Shown here: positions 26,016-33,611 of the stretch, piece by piece | Position numbering within the stretch: position 1 is the stretch's first letter | Layout: each line of letters opens with the position of its first letter | DNA from: Prevotella brunnea | GTDB lineage: Bacteria > Bacteroidota > Bacteroidia > Bacteroidales > Bacteroidaceae | Length of the DNA: 47,748 nucleotides | Direction: 5' to 3' | Assembly (NCBI RefSeq): GCF_008016795.1 | Contig: NZ_SDIK01000029.1 | Coordinates: 1-47,748 of the forward strand | Notes under the pieces: generated by a model | The model's database searches: none | Told to the model about the DNA's origin: nothing | What the model saw: the letters and a program-made list of their open reading frames with translations, nothing else | Made by a program: the position numbers and the translations under genes

Positions 26016-26843
26016 ATGAACTTTTTTCAGAAATTATTTAGAGGAACAGACGAAACAAAGTCTGAAACGAAAGAGCAAAACGAAGCAAAAGACTTTGAGG
26101 TCTTGAAATACGATGGTGTAAGAGCTTTGAAGACCGGACAATACGATTATGCGGAAAGGTGTTTCAAGCATGCCTTAGACTTAAAGGACGATTTGGAAAT
26201 ACACGACCATCTGTCGGTTTGCTATCTGTCGTCAGGGGAGTTTGGCGATGCTTATGAGGAATTGCGCTTACTCGCCGATGCGCAACCCGACAATGTGCAA
26301 ATTCTCATCCGAATGGCAAATGTCGCTTTCATGATGGAGGACTATAACATCATGGCATCCAATTGCGAGAAAGCACTCTTGATAGATAAAGACAATGCGG
26401 AGGTAAACTATCTTTATGCGCAGGCAAGCAAAGGACAGGGTGATGACGTAAACACAGTGGCGTTGAGTACAAAAGCAATTGCGCTGGACAAACGATTTGG
26501 TGATGCCTATCTGCTTCGGGGGGAGACCCTGTTGCGAATGGAGAAACCTGATGAAGCCGATGAAGATGCCCTCTGGCTTTTGCAACATACCGACAATCAG
26601 GAGGAGGTTTTGTTGCTAAAAGCGAGAATAGAGCAAGCGAGAAATAACAAGGCTGTCGCATTGGAATATTATCATAAGGCTCTTGAGTCCAACCCATTTT
26701 CAGAAACTGCCTACAAGGAACGTGCCGAGCTGTATGCGGAATTGGGAGAGGACGACAAAGCGGCTGCTGACAATGAAAAGGCAGAAGCTTTGCGCCGTAG
26801 GAACGAGGGAGAGGTAAACGAACTTGGAGAAAATAAAGATTAG
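26016..26843 (+). CDS. Tetratricopeptide repeat protein
   Basis: A 275-residue cytoplasmic-looking protein with about six TPR units from residue 30 to 255 (for example ALKTGQYDYAERCFKHALDL and NKAVALEYYHKALESNPF) and an acidic, charged C-terminus. There is no signal peptide. TPR arrays bind partner proteins; the partner is unknown. The next gene begins 18 bases later, so it is probably cotranscribed with the DAHP synthase-chorismate mutase gene, but no functional link can be drawn. Confidence 0.8.
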   Translation: MNFFQKLFRGTDETKSETKEQNEAKDFEVLKYDGVRALKTGQYDYAERCFKHALDLKDDLEIHDHLSVCYLSSGEFGDAYEELRLLADAQPDNVQILIRMANVAFMMEDYNIMASNCEKALLIDKDNAEVNYLYAQASKGQGDDVNTVALSTKAIALDKRFGDAYLLRGETLLRMEKPDEADEDALWLLQHTDNQEEVLLLKARIEQARNNKAVALEYYHKALESNPFSETAYKERAELYAELGEDDKAAADNEKAEALRRRNEGEVNELGENKD

Positions 26844-26861
26844 TAAAAAAGAAGCTGCGCA

Positions 26862-27926
26862 ATGCTATTAGAATTGGAACAACTGAAACTTCCCGGAGCA
26901 TTGAACCAACCACGATTCATTGCCGGGCCTTGCTCCGCTGAAACCGAAGAGCAGGTGATGACCACAGCCCTACAGCTGGCAGAGAAGGGTTGCAAAATCT
27001 TCCGTGCCGGCGTGTGGAAGCCAAGAACAAAACCGGGGGGCTTTGAGGGGAATGGCGAGAAGGCCTTACCATGGATGCGGATGGTAAAGGAACAGACGGG
27101 AATGTGCATTGCCACGGAAGTAGCTACCCCTGAACACGTGGAACTTGCCATGAAATACGGCATGGATATCTTGTGGGTGGGAGCGCGAACCTCTGCCAAT
27201 CCCTTCGCCATGCAGGCATTGGCAGATGCGATGAAAGGACTAAATGTGCCGATTCTTGTGAAAAATCCCGTCAATCCCGACCTGGAGCTGTGGATAGGAG
27301 CATTACAGCGGCTCAATCAAGTGGGTATCCGCAGATTAGGCGTTATCCATCGAGGTTTTTCTTCTTATGAACAGAAGTTATATCGCAATTTACCCATGTG
27401 GCAGATTCCTATCGAACTGCATCGGAGAATTCCTGATTTGCCCATTTTCTGCGACCCAAGTCATATCGGAGGAAGAAGAGAATTGATTGCGCCCCTTTGC
27501 CAGCAGGCAATGGATTTAGGTTTCGATGGTTTGTTTGTGGAAAGCCATTGTTGTCCGGATGAGGCTTGGAGCGATGCCCGACAACAAGTAACGCCACATG
27601 AATTGTCGGAAATTATCGCCGCGCTCGTAGTCAGAGACAAGCACACGCAGAGCGAAGAACTCCAACAGCTGCGCTCACAGATTGACGAACTGGACAACAA
27701 TCTGATAGTTTTGCTTGCCAAACGTTTCCTACTCTGCAGAGAAATAGGAAAATACAAGCGAGAACACAACATGACCGTGTTGCAAAGCATCCGATACAAT
27801 GAGATGTTGAAGCGATGCGAGGATGAAGCCAATGCTTGCGGCATAGATTCTGACTTCGCTGCCCGGCTTTTCGAGATTATTCACGAGGAAAGTGTTCGGC
27901 AACAGCTGTTGATTTTACGACCTTAA
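26862..27926 (+). CDS. Bifunctional DAHP synthase / chorismate mutase
   Basis: A 354-residue fusion. Residues 1 to about 260 are a type I-beta (KDO8P-synthase-like) 3-deoxy-7-phosphoheptulonate synthase (FIAGPCSAE, FRAGVWKPRTKPGGFEG, ILVKNPVNPD, CDPSHIGGRRE). Residues about 265-350 are an AroQ-type chorismate mutase (LRSQIDELDNNLIVLLAKR, EIGKYKREHN). It catalyses the first step of the shikimate pathway and the branch to prephenate. In such fusions the mutase domain also mediates feedback inhibition of the synthase, a property known from related enzymes and inferred here. Confidence 0.93.
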   Translation: MLLELEQLKLPGALNQPRFIAGPCSAETEEQVMTTALQLAEKGCKIFRAGVWKPRTKPGGFEGNGEKALPWMRMVKEQTGMCIATEVATPEHVELAMKYGMDILWVGARTSANPFAMQALADAMKGLNVPILVKNPVNPDLELWIGALQRLNQVGIRRLGVIHRGFSSYEQKLYRNLPMWQIPIELHRRIPDLPIFCDPSHIGGRRELIAPLCQQAMDLGFDGLFVESHCCPDEAWSDARQQVTPHELSEIIAALVVRDKHTQSEELQQLRSQIDELDNNLIVLLAKRFLLCREIGKYKREHNMTVLQSIRYNEMLKRCEDEANACGIDSDFAARLFEIIHEESVRQQLLILRP

Positions 27927-27951
27927 TCTTTCTTTCTCAAAAAGGCATACC

Positions 27952-28926
27952 ATGAAAATATTGTTTCTTTCTTTGTTTCTGCTTGTCTCATTGGAGTCAA
28001 ATGCGCAGTGCAGGTTAAGAATCATGGAATGGAATGTGGAGAACCTCTTCGACACGGAACACGATTCGTTGAAAAACGACAAAGACTTTCTGCCTTCTTC
28101 GCCACGTCATTGGACACGGGCGGCTTATTGGAGAAAGCTGAACAAGGTGGGACAGGGGATTATTGCCGGTGGTCTCAAAGACGGTTGGGGAAGACTCCCC
28201 GACTTAGTAGGTCTGTGCGAGGTGGAGAACGACAGCACGATGATTTATCTTACGGAGCGTTCATTGCTCAGAAAGGCACGCTACAAATATGTCATGACAG
28301 CTTCTCCCGATGAGCGTGGCATTGATGTGGCTTTGCTCTACTCGCCCTTTTCCTTTCGATTGTTGCATGCCGATACGATAAGAATAAAGCCCATGAAAGA
28401 AATGAAGCCAACCAGAGATATTCTGCATGTGGCAGGTGAGGTGATAAGTGGAGATACCCTCCACATTTTCTTGATTCATGCTCCAAGTCGTTCAGGTGGA
28501 GAAATTCAGACACGCCCTTTCAGAAAGTATGTTTCCGAATGCCTTTGTGCTGCTATCGATTCAGTAAGGCAGCATAATCACGAGGTAAAAATCATTGTCA
28601 TGGGCGATTTCAACGATTATGCTCAAGATGCCTCACTGAAAAATCTCTATGCCCACGGTCTCGTGAATGTTTCAGAAAAAGCGAGTGGGACAAATGGAGC
28701 AAAGGGAACATATAAATATAAGGGAGCTTGGGGAAGTTTGGATCAAATACTTATCAGCAAGAACCTTCTGCCCAAAGTAAAGTGTTGTTTCATAAATGAT
28801 GAGAAGTTTCTCATGGAAGAAGATAAAGTCTATGGCGGCTTCAAACCCCGGAGAACTTTTAATGGGATGCGTCAAAACGGAGGCTATAGCGACCATCTTC
28901 CCTTAATATTAGACCTCACCTTATAA
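27952..28926 (+). CDS. Exported endonuclease/exonuclease/phosphatase family protein
   Basis: A 324-residue protein with a signal peptide (MKILFLSLFLLVSLESNAQ) and the metal-dependent EEP fold: MEWNVENLFD near residue 25, the DLVGLCEVEN glutamate, VMGDFNDY and SDHLPL at the C-terminus. Members cleave phosphodiester bonds in DNA, RNA or phospholipids, or remove phosphates. Export suggests scavenging of extracellular nucleic acid or a periplasmic role. It begins 25 bases after the preceding gene. Confidence 0.87.
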   Translation: MKILFLSLFLLVSLESNAQCRLRIMEWNVENLFDTEHDSLKNDKDFLPSSPRHWTRAAYWRKLNKVGQGIIAGGLKDGWGRLPDLVGLCEVENDSTMIYLTERSLLRKARYKYVMTASPDERGIDVALLYSPFSFRLLHADTIRIKPMKEMKPTRDILHVAGEVISGDTLHIFLIHAPSRSGGEIQTRPFRKYVSECLCAAIDSVRQHNHEVKIIVMGDFNDYAQDASLKNLYAHGLVNVSEKASGTNGAKGTYKYKGAWGSLDQILISKNLLPKVKCCFINDEKFLMEEDKVYGGFKPRRTFNGMRQNGGYSDHLPLILDLTL

Positions 28927-28989
28927 GTTACGGATGAAAACCAATATCTGTTTTTGAAAAATAACAATCGGTAATTAATTTTTTTGTCT

Positions 28990-28998
28990 TATCTTTGC
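28990..28998 (+). promoter_or_regulatory. -7 box of trmB
   Basis: TATCTTTGC, five bases from box to ATG at 29003. Leaderless or nearly leaderless transcript expected. Confidence 0.55.
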
Positions 28999-29002
28999 AG
29001 CC

Positions 29003-29803
29003 ATGAGCAAAGGAAAACTACAGAAATTTGCGGAGATGGAAACCTTTAGTAATGTTTTCCAATATCCGTTTAGCGTCATAAGTAAGGAAGCGTTTCCAAT
29101 GAAAGGACTTTGGAACGACAACTATTTCCATAATGCTAATCCCATCGTTTTGGAATTAGGTTGTGGAAAGGGTGAATACACCGTTGGACTGGCTCGAGCT
29201 TATCCGGATGTAAATTTCATAGGGGTAGATATTAAAGGTGCGAGAATATACACGGGAGCTAGACAGGCTTTGGAGGAACAACTTGATAACGTGGCTTTTT
29301 TGCGCACCAATATTGAGTTCATAGACAACTTCTTCGCTAAGGACGAGGTCAGGGAAATATGGCTGACATTTTCTGATCCGCAAATGAAGAATGTGCATAA
29401 ACGCCTGACTTCTACTTTCTTCTTAAATCGTTATCGCAAATTTCTTATTGATAACGGTCTTGTTCATCTCAAAACCGACTCCGGTTTTCTTTTTACTTAC
29501 ACCACATACCTCATAGAGAAGAACCATCTTCCCATGGTGTTCCGAACAGAGAACTTATATGCCAATGAAATAACGAGCAACGAATCGCAAAATTATTCCA
29601 TGCCCGATGATAAAACCCGCGAGATATTAGGCATTCGCACGTATTACGAGACACAATGGATTGAAAGAGGATTGAACATTAAATACATGAAATTCCGGTT
29701 GCCTTCATCAGGCACCCTAGTAGAACCTGAGGTGGAAATAGAATTGGACGATTATCGTTCTTACAAACGACCAAAACGTAGCGAGCTTCTCACTTCCAAA
29801 TAG
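29003..29803 (+). CDS. trmB: tRNA (guanine-N7-)-methyltransferase
   Basis: A 266-residue SAM-dependent methyltransferase of the TrmB family that makes m7G46 in tRNA. SAM motif I is [12 protein letters not shown] (about 50-61), [12 protein letters not shown] follows, and the TrmB signature [15 protein letters not shown] is present (P[ED]P.P-type loop reads SDPQ). A C-terminal extension of about 40 basic/acidic residues (to TSK) goes beyond the usual end. It is probably monocistronic. Confidence 0.92.
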   Translation: MSKGKLQKFAEMETFSNVFQYPFSVISKEAFPMKGLWNDNYFHNANPIVLELGCGKGEYTVGLARAYPDVNFIGVDIKGARIYTGARQALEEQLDNVAFLRTNIEFIDNFFAKDEVREIWLTFSDPQMKNVHKRLTSTFFLNRYRKFLIDNGLVHLKTDSGFLFTYTTYLIEKNHLPMVFRTENLYANEITSNESQNYSMPDDKTREILGIRTYYETQWIERGLNIKYMKFRLPSSGTLVEPEVEIELDDYRSYKRPKRSELLTSK

Positions 29804-29996
29804 CAATCCATAAAATCTCTTATGGAAGATGTGGCATAAGAGGCGTATAGAAAGAGAGTTGCGCGTCTGATGCTTCTTCTTATCATTTCATTTTTGAACA
29901 ATCTCACCGAGGATTGGCGTTACAAGAAGGAAGATTGATAGAGCAATGGTGGAATTTCTTTTTTAGAGACATGGTCTCTCACTAACTTTTAAGAAA

Positions 29997-30084
29997 TTAC
30001 CGGTGCGTGGTAATCCCTTTACCGGTGCTTGGTAATCCTCTTACCGGTGCTTGGTAATCCCTTTACCAATAAGTGGTAATAATC
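29997..30084. repeat. Four tandem 22-base palindromic units in a 427-base gap
   Basis: Units start at 29997, 30019, 30041 and 30063. Each contains TTACC-N7-GGTAA, for example TTACCGGTGCTTGGTAA. In the fourth unit the loop is changed (AATAAGT) but both arms are intact. A separate short palindrome GAGACATGGTCTC lies at 29967-29979. Nothing else is recognisable between trmB and the TPR gene (29804-30230). Confidence 0.85.
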
Positions 30085-30230
30085 TTGAAGCATTAAGCCC
30101 AAATATCTATATTTGGTCTAATGACAGGTTAGAGAGTAAGTGGGATTGAGAAAAAAGATGGTCGTTTAGTAGTCTGCACTCCGACAATGATTGATCTCAT
30201 GGATGATATAACAATACATATCCATTCCTT

Positions 30231-30893
30231 TTAATGCAGCCTTATTGAAATGGGGCGATGTTTCTCTTTCGTTTCGACATCTTCGTTTATCTGCTGCATT
30301 AACCACGAGCCTTTGTTCAAAGTATTTAGTTTTAACCATTCCGTACGCACTGTTCCGGATGGGTTTTGCCTGGGCTTTCTTCCCAAGCGTATCTCTTCGC
30401 GCAATGTCGCTGCCAACTCAAACGACTGCCATCTTTTCAGGATATAATCAAGCTGAGAAAGAGCTTCTTTCGTGTAATTGCCCATATAGAACGAATAGGC
30501 TCTGTTATACCAATAGTCGCGATTGTCGGGGTTGATCTCCAATGCTTTCGTATAAGCAACCACCGCACTATCGTACTGTTCCTCGCGAATACAAGCCATT
30601 CCGTATAGTTCGAAGATGTCGGCAATGTAAGGTTGTAGCTCAAGTGCTTTCCCACAATCTTCGTATGCACCTTTATAGTCTTCTAACCTGTATTTGGAAA
30701 GTGCCATCAGATACCATGCCTCATACAAATTGGGTTTTAAGGCAACGATACGATTGAAGATTTGCAATGATGCCACGTAATATCCCATGTCCAGCATTTT
30801 TCGCCCCTCTCCCATTAATTTCTTGATATTGTACTGAGCGGAAAGAGGTAGCGTAATAATTGCCAGCAGGCATATTACAAAGCATCGGATCAT
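30231..30893 (-). CDS. Exported TPR protein
   Basis: A 220-residue protein with a signal peptide (MIRCFVICLLAIITLPLSAQ) and about four TPR units (residues 30-165), then a basic tail. It starts four bases after def and ends the SPOR-ruvX-def-TPR operon. It likely acts as a periplasmic scaffold; no partner can be named. Confidence 0.82.
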   Translation of the reverse strand: MIRCFVICLLAIITLPLSAQYNIKKLMGEGRKMLDMGYYVASLQIFNRIVALKPNLYEAWYLMALSKYRLEDYKGAYEDCGKALELQPYIADIFELYGMACIREEQYDSAVVAYTKALEINPDNRDYWYNRAYSFYMGNYTKEALSQLDYILKRWQSFELAATLREEIRLGRKPRQNPSGTVRTEWLKLNTLNKGSWLMQQINEDVETKEKHRPISIRLH

Positions 30894-30897
30894 GGGG

Positions 30898-31458
30898 TTA
30901 TCTCCTTGCCGGCTTTACTTTATATGCACAACGAAAATTGCCGGAAGCAAGCATCTTCAGCTTTTTGGCTATCATTTGCTTGCGGAAGGGAGAGATGTGA
31001 TCGGTGAAGACTTTTCCTTCAATATGATCGAACTCGTGCTGAACCACACGTGCCAGATATCCGTCAATCCATTCGTCGTGTTCCTGCAAATTCTCATCCA
31101 CGTATTTCACGTGCACTCGTTTGGCGCGCTTCACATTTTCGTGAATGCCCGGCAGCGACAAGCAACCCTCTTCTAATGTCTCGGTTTCGGAATCATCGAA
31201 TTCCAAGATATGCCCATTGATGAACGCATGCTTAAAGCCCTTATATTCCGGATAATGCTCTGAAATAACATCCAAATCGATTACCACCAAGCGAATGGAC
31301 TTTCCTATCTGTGGGGCAGCAAGTCCGATGCCATCGCTGGCAGAACAAGTTTCAAACATATCTTGTATCAATGTCTGCAATCCGGGATAATCCAAAGGAA
31401 TATCCTCTGCTTTTTTGCGCAAAACAGGTTGTCCGTAAGTAAATATCGGTAAAATCAT
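30898..31458 (-). CDS. def: Peptide deformylase
   Basis: A 186-residue metallo-deformylase removing the formyl group from nascent proteins. All three motifs are present: GIGLAAPQIG (43-52), EEGCLSLPG with Cys99 and QHEFDH with His141, Glu142 and His145. It sits in an operon with ruvX (45-base gap) and a TPR gene. Confidence 0.96.
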   Translation of the reverse strand: MILPIFTYGQPVLRKKAEDIPLDYPGLQTLIQDMFETCSASDGIGLAAPQIGKSIRLVVIDLDVISEHYPEYKGFKHAFINGHILEFDDSETETLEEGCLSLPGIHENVKRAKRVHVKYVDENLQEHDEWIDGYLARVVQHEFDHIEGKVFTDHISPFRKQMIAKKLKMLASGNFRCAYKVKPARR

Positions 31459-31503
31459 CTATAAAAAATTATGTTCTTCTCTGCTTTGAAGAAGCACCTT
31501 AAT

Positions 31504-31923
31504 TTATAAGCCTTTCGACTTCATATAATCTTGTAGGATAATTGTGGCAGACACTTCGTCCACCAATCCTTTGTCGTTTCTTCTTGTTTTCTTTTTCACT
31601 CCTCCGGCAATAATAGCCTGATGAGCAATGGCTGATGTGAAACGTTCATCAAAGTATTCTATTGGTATTGCGGGCATGGCTTTCTTCCAGCGATTCACGA
31701 ATTGCTGCACGCGAGCAAAGTTCTCACTCGGAGTTCCATTCAGCTGTAAGGGTCTGCCTATGACTATCCGTTCCACTTCCTCTTTCCGAACGTAGTTGTT
31801 CAAGAACTCGAAAAGTTCTGACGTGGGAACAGTCACCAATCCGTTGGCAATTATTTTCAATGGATCGGTGACTGCGATGCCGGTTCTTTTCTTCCCGTAA
31901 TCTACGGAAACAATCCGACTCAT
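31504..31923 (-). CDS. ruvX: Holliday junction resolvase RuvX/YqgF family
   Basis: A 139-residue RNase H-fold nuclease with the first acidic residue in SVDYGKKRTGIAV (Asp8), the FDERFTS motif and the last acidic site in LVDEVSATIIL. YqgF proteins act in pre-16S rRNA processing and possibly in recombination. Its ATG overlaps the TAA of the SPOR gene (TAATG), indicating translational coupling. Confidence 0.94.
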   Translation of the reverse strand: MSRIVSVDYGKKRTGIAVTDPLKIIANGLVTVPTSELFEFLNNYVRKEEVERIVIGRPLQLNGTPSENFARVQQFVNRWKKAMPAIPIEYFDERFTSAIAHQAIIAGGVKKKTRRNDKGLVDEVSATIILQDYMKSKGL

Positions 31924-32426
31924 TATTTAGAGAGCAACCAAGCGTCGGCGAATTGAGACCGCAATTGGTTGCGACTCTGAACTGCGGATGCCTTGCTGTC
32001 GTATGTGGCAGCCACAACGCGATACATATTAATTCCGGAATTATAAACTATCTGCGCACCATAGCCTGCATCCTGCAAACGACGGCACAACCCCTCTGCA
32101 TTGGCTTTTACGCTGAATGAGCCGACCACTACACTATAAGTTTTCAAGCCCGTACCACTTACCAACGACACGTTCTCGCGACGAACAGCCTCATTGTCAT
32201 AATTATCAACAACGCTGGTTTCAGTAACCGGTTGTGTCTCGACCGGTGCCACAACGGGGGCGTTGGTTGTCTCTGTGGCAGTCTCTGCTTCTGCAGCAGT
32301 ATAACCGGAACGCTCTTGCGCTTTAGCCTTTTCGTAGGCTTTCTTATATGCACTTTCGCTTGATTTACAACCGGTGAAAGCAAGGGCAATACATATTGCC
32401 GCTCCAAAAATCATCAACTTTTTCAT
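31923..32426 (-). CDS. SPOR domain lipoprotein
   Basis: A 167-residue lipoprotein (lipobox FTGC, Cys20) with a low-complexity Thr/Val/Pro/Glu linker (45-75) and a C-terminal SPOR domain (about 93-165, YSVVVGSFSVKANAEGL). SPOR domains bind denuded peptidoglycan, often at division sites. It is the first gene of a four-gene leftward operon, with a variant -7 box (TATCTTCGC, 32470-32478). Confidence 0.88.
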   Translation of the reverse strand: MKKLMIFGAAICIALAFTGCKSSESAYKKAYEKAKAQERSGYTAAEAETATETTNAPVVAPVETQPVTETSVVDNYDNEAVRRENVSLVSGTGLKTYSVVVGSFSVKANAEGLCRRLQDAGYGAQIVYNSGINMYRVVAATYDSKASAVQSRNQLRSQFADAWLLSK

Positions 32427-32572
32427 ATACGCTTCTTATTTTATAATTATACTAATTCACGATTATTACGCGAAGATACGAAATAACCTCTAAAATGAAA
32501 TAAACAGGGCAACTAAAGTTTGTTAAATAAAAGTAATATGACATTTTTAACATAAAATATACATGAAAAGTT

Positions 32573-32602
32573 ATTGACTGTGAGATATTTTTATTATATT
32601 TG
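32573..32602 (+). promoter_or_regulatory. Promoter of the YtxH-holin-like gene set
   Basis: ATTG (32573-32576, one base off TTTG), 18-base spacer, TATATTTG (32595-32602). The leader is about 30 bases. Confidence 0.55.
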
Positions 32603-32637
32603 CGATTGATAATAATTGGTTTTAACTTTAACACTGA

Positions 32638-32859
32638 ATGATTATGAAGACTTTAGGTTATATTGGTGCATTCCTCGGCGGTGCCATCGCCGGTGCGGCT
32701 CTCGGTATTTTGATGGCTCCGGAAAAAGGTTCAGAGACACGTACAAAGATTGCCGATGCGGTAGATGATTTCTGCAAACAGCACGACATAAAACTCAGTC
32801 GGAAAGAGGCAGACGAGTTCGTGGAAGACATTAAAGACGCAGCTTCTGAAGTACTCTAA
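32638..32859 (+). CDS. YtxH domain protein
   Basis: A 73-residue protein with the YtxH motif: a Gly/Ala-rich hydrophobic N-terminus (LGYIGAFLGGAIAGAALGILMAPEKGSETRTKI) in which the segment APEKGSETR is diagnostic, then a charged amphipathic helix. These small proteins are linked to envelope stress in several bacteria. The start may be 32638 (MIMK) or 32644 (MK). Confidence 0.85.
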   Translation: MIMKTLGYIGAFLGGAIAGAALGILMAPEKGSETRTKIADAVDDFCKQHDIKLSRKEADEFVEDIKDAASEVL

Positions 32860-32867
32860 AGAAAAGT

Positions 32868-33221
32868 ATGTTCTCGAACAACGACAATGTAGAGACGATA
32901 GCTCAATTCATTGAGGTAGCCAAACATTACATCGGACTTCAGTATGAATACGTGAAGTTAAATGTTATTGAGAAGGTTGTAAAACTACTTACCGCCATCG
33001 CTTTGTTGGCGGTATTTGTAGGCTTGTTTTTCATCTCGCTGATATACCTCTCGTTCGCTGCGGCGTATGCCATTGAGCCGCTTGTAGGGTCGTTGGCAAT
33101 AGCATATCTTCTTGTCGGACTTATTTACGTAGTCTTTCTCATTTTGTTCGTTCTTCTTCGGCATCAGCTTGTGGAGCGTCCGCTTGTAAGATTTTTAGCA
33201 AGACTTTTCATGTCAAGATAA
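32868..33221 (+). CDS. Phage-holin-like small integral membrane protein
   Basis: A 117-residue protein with an amphipathic N-terminal helix and two adjacent transmembrane segments (about 40-65 and 75-100), fitting the putative holin superfamily III (Phage_holin_3_6) found in many non-phage chromosomes. It lies eight bases after the YtxH gene. No phage genes are nearby, so a lytic role is unlikely. Confidence 0.8.
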   Translation: MFSNNDNVETIAQFIEVAKHYIGLQYEYVKLNVIEKVVKLLTAIALLAVFVGLFFISLIYLSFAAAYAIEPLVGSLAIAYLLVGLIYVVFLILFVLLRHQLVERPLVRFLARLFMSR

Positions 33222-33230
33222 TTTCACCTC

Positions 33231-33515
33231 ATGTTAAACAACTCACATTCACACGAACCCGTTTATAAGACTTTGAGCGAGATTAGATTGCGCAAGGCTC
33301 AGTTGCAAACTGATATAGCGAAAGACAATCAGCATATGTCGAAATTGTGGAACGATGTTTTTCACAACGGAAACCGCAGCACTTCTCCCACACGGCGGTT
33401 ATCGGGATTTATGAACACGGGGGCTGGAATAATAGATGGGTTGCTTTTAGGATGGAAACTCTATCGCAGGTTCGGCGGAGGAAAGAAGCGCAATAGAGGT
33501 AAGCTCTTTTGGTAA
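33231..33515 (+). CDS. Small basic protein of the YtxH-holin-like set
   Basis: A 94-residue protein that I do not recognise by family name. It has a helical charged N-terminal half (LSEIRLRKAQLQTDIAKDNQHMSKLW) and a short hydrophobic/glycine stretch (GAGIIDGLLLGWKLYRRFGGGKK) ending in basic residues. It starts nine bases after the holin-like gene and ends before a bidirectional terminator, so it belongs to the same operon; equivalent small genes accompany YtxH in relatives. Confidence 0.7.
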   Translation: MLNNSHSHEPVYKTLSEIRLRKAQLQTDIAKDNQHMSKLWNDVFHNGNRSTSPTRRLSGFMNTGAGIIDGLLLGWKLYRRFGGGKKRNRGKLFW

Positions 33516-33552
33516 AAAACGCTTTCTCATAGCGAAGAGATCTTAAAATCAA

Positions 33553-33594
33553 AAAGTGAGATTACCCGTTAAAGATAATCTCACTTTATTTTTT
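33553..33594. terminator. Bidirectional terminator between convergent genes
   Basis: AAAGTGAGATTA pairs perfectly with TAATCTCACTTT (33576-33587) over an 11-base loop, with T-rich flanks on both strands. It serves the small basic protein gene (plus) and murF-alr (minus). Confidence 0.85.
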
Positions 33595-33611
33595 GTAACA
33601 AGTTTTCGGTT

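Noticed and set aside
29997..30084. CRISPR-like repeats near 30 kb
   Set aside because: Units are directly adjacent with no unique spacers and no cas genes.
32868..33221. Prophage lysis gene
   Set aside because: The holin-like protein has no endolysin, spanin or structural phage genes near it and sits with YtxH, as in non-phage chromosomes.
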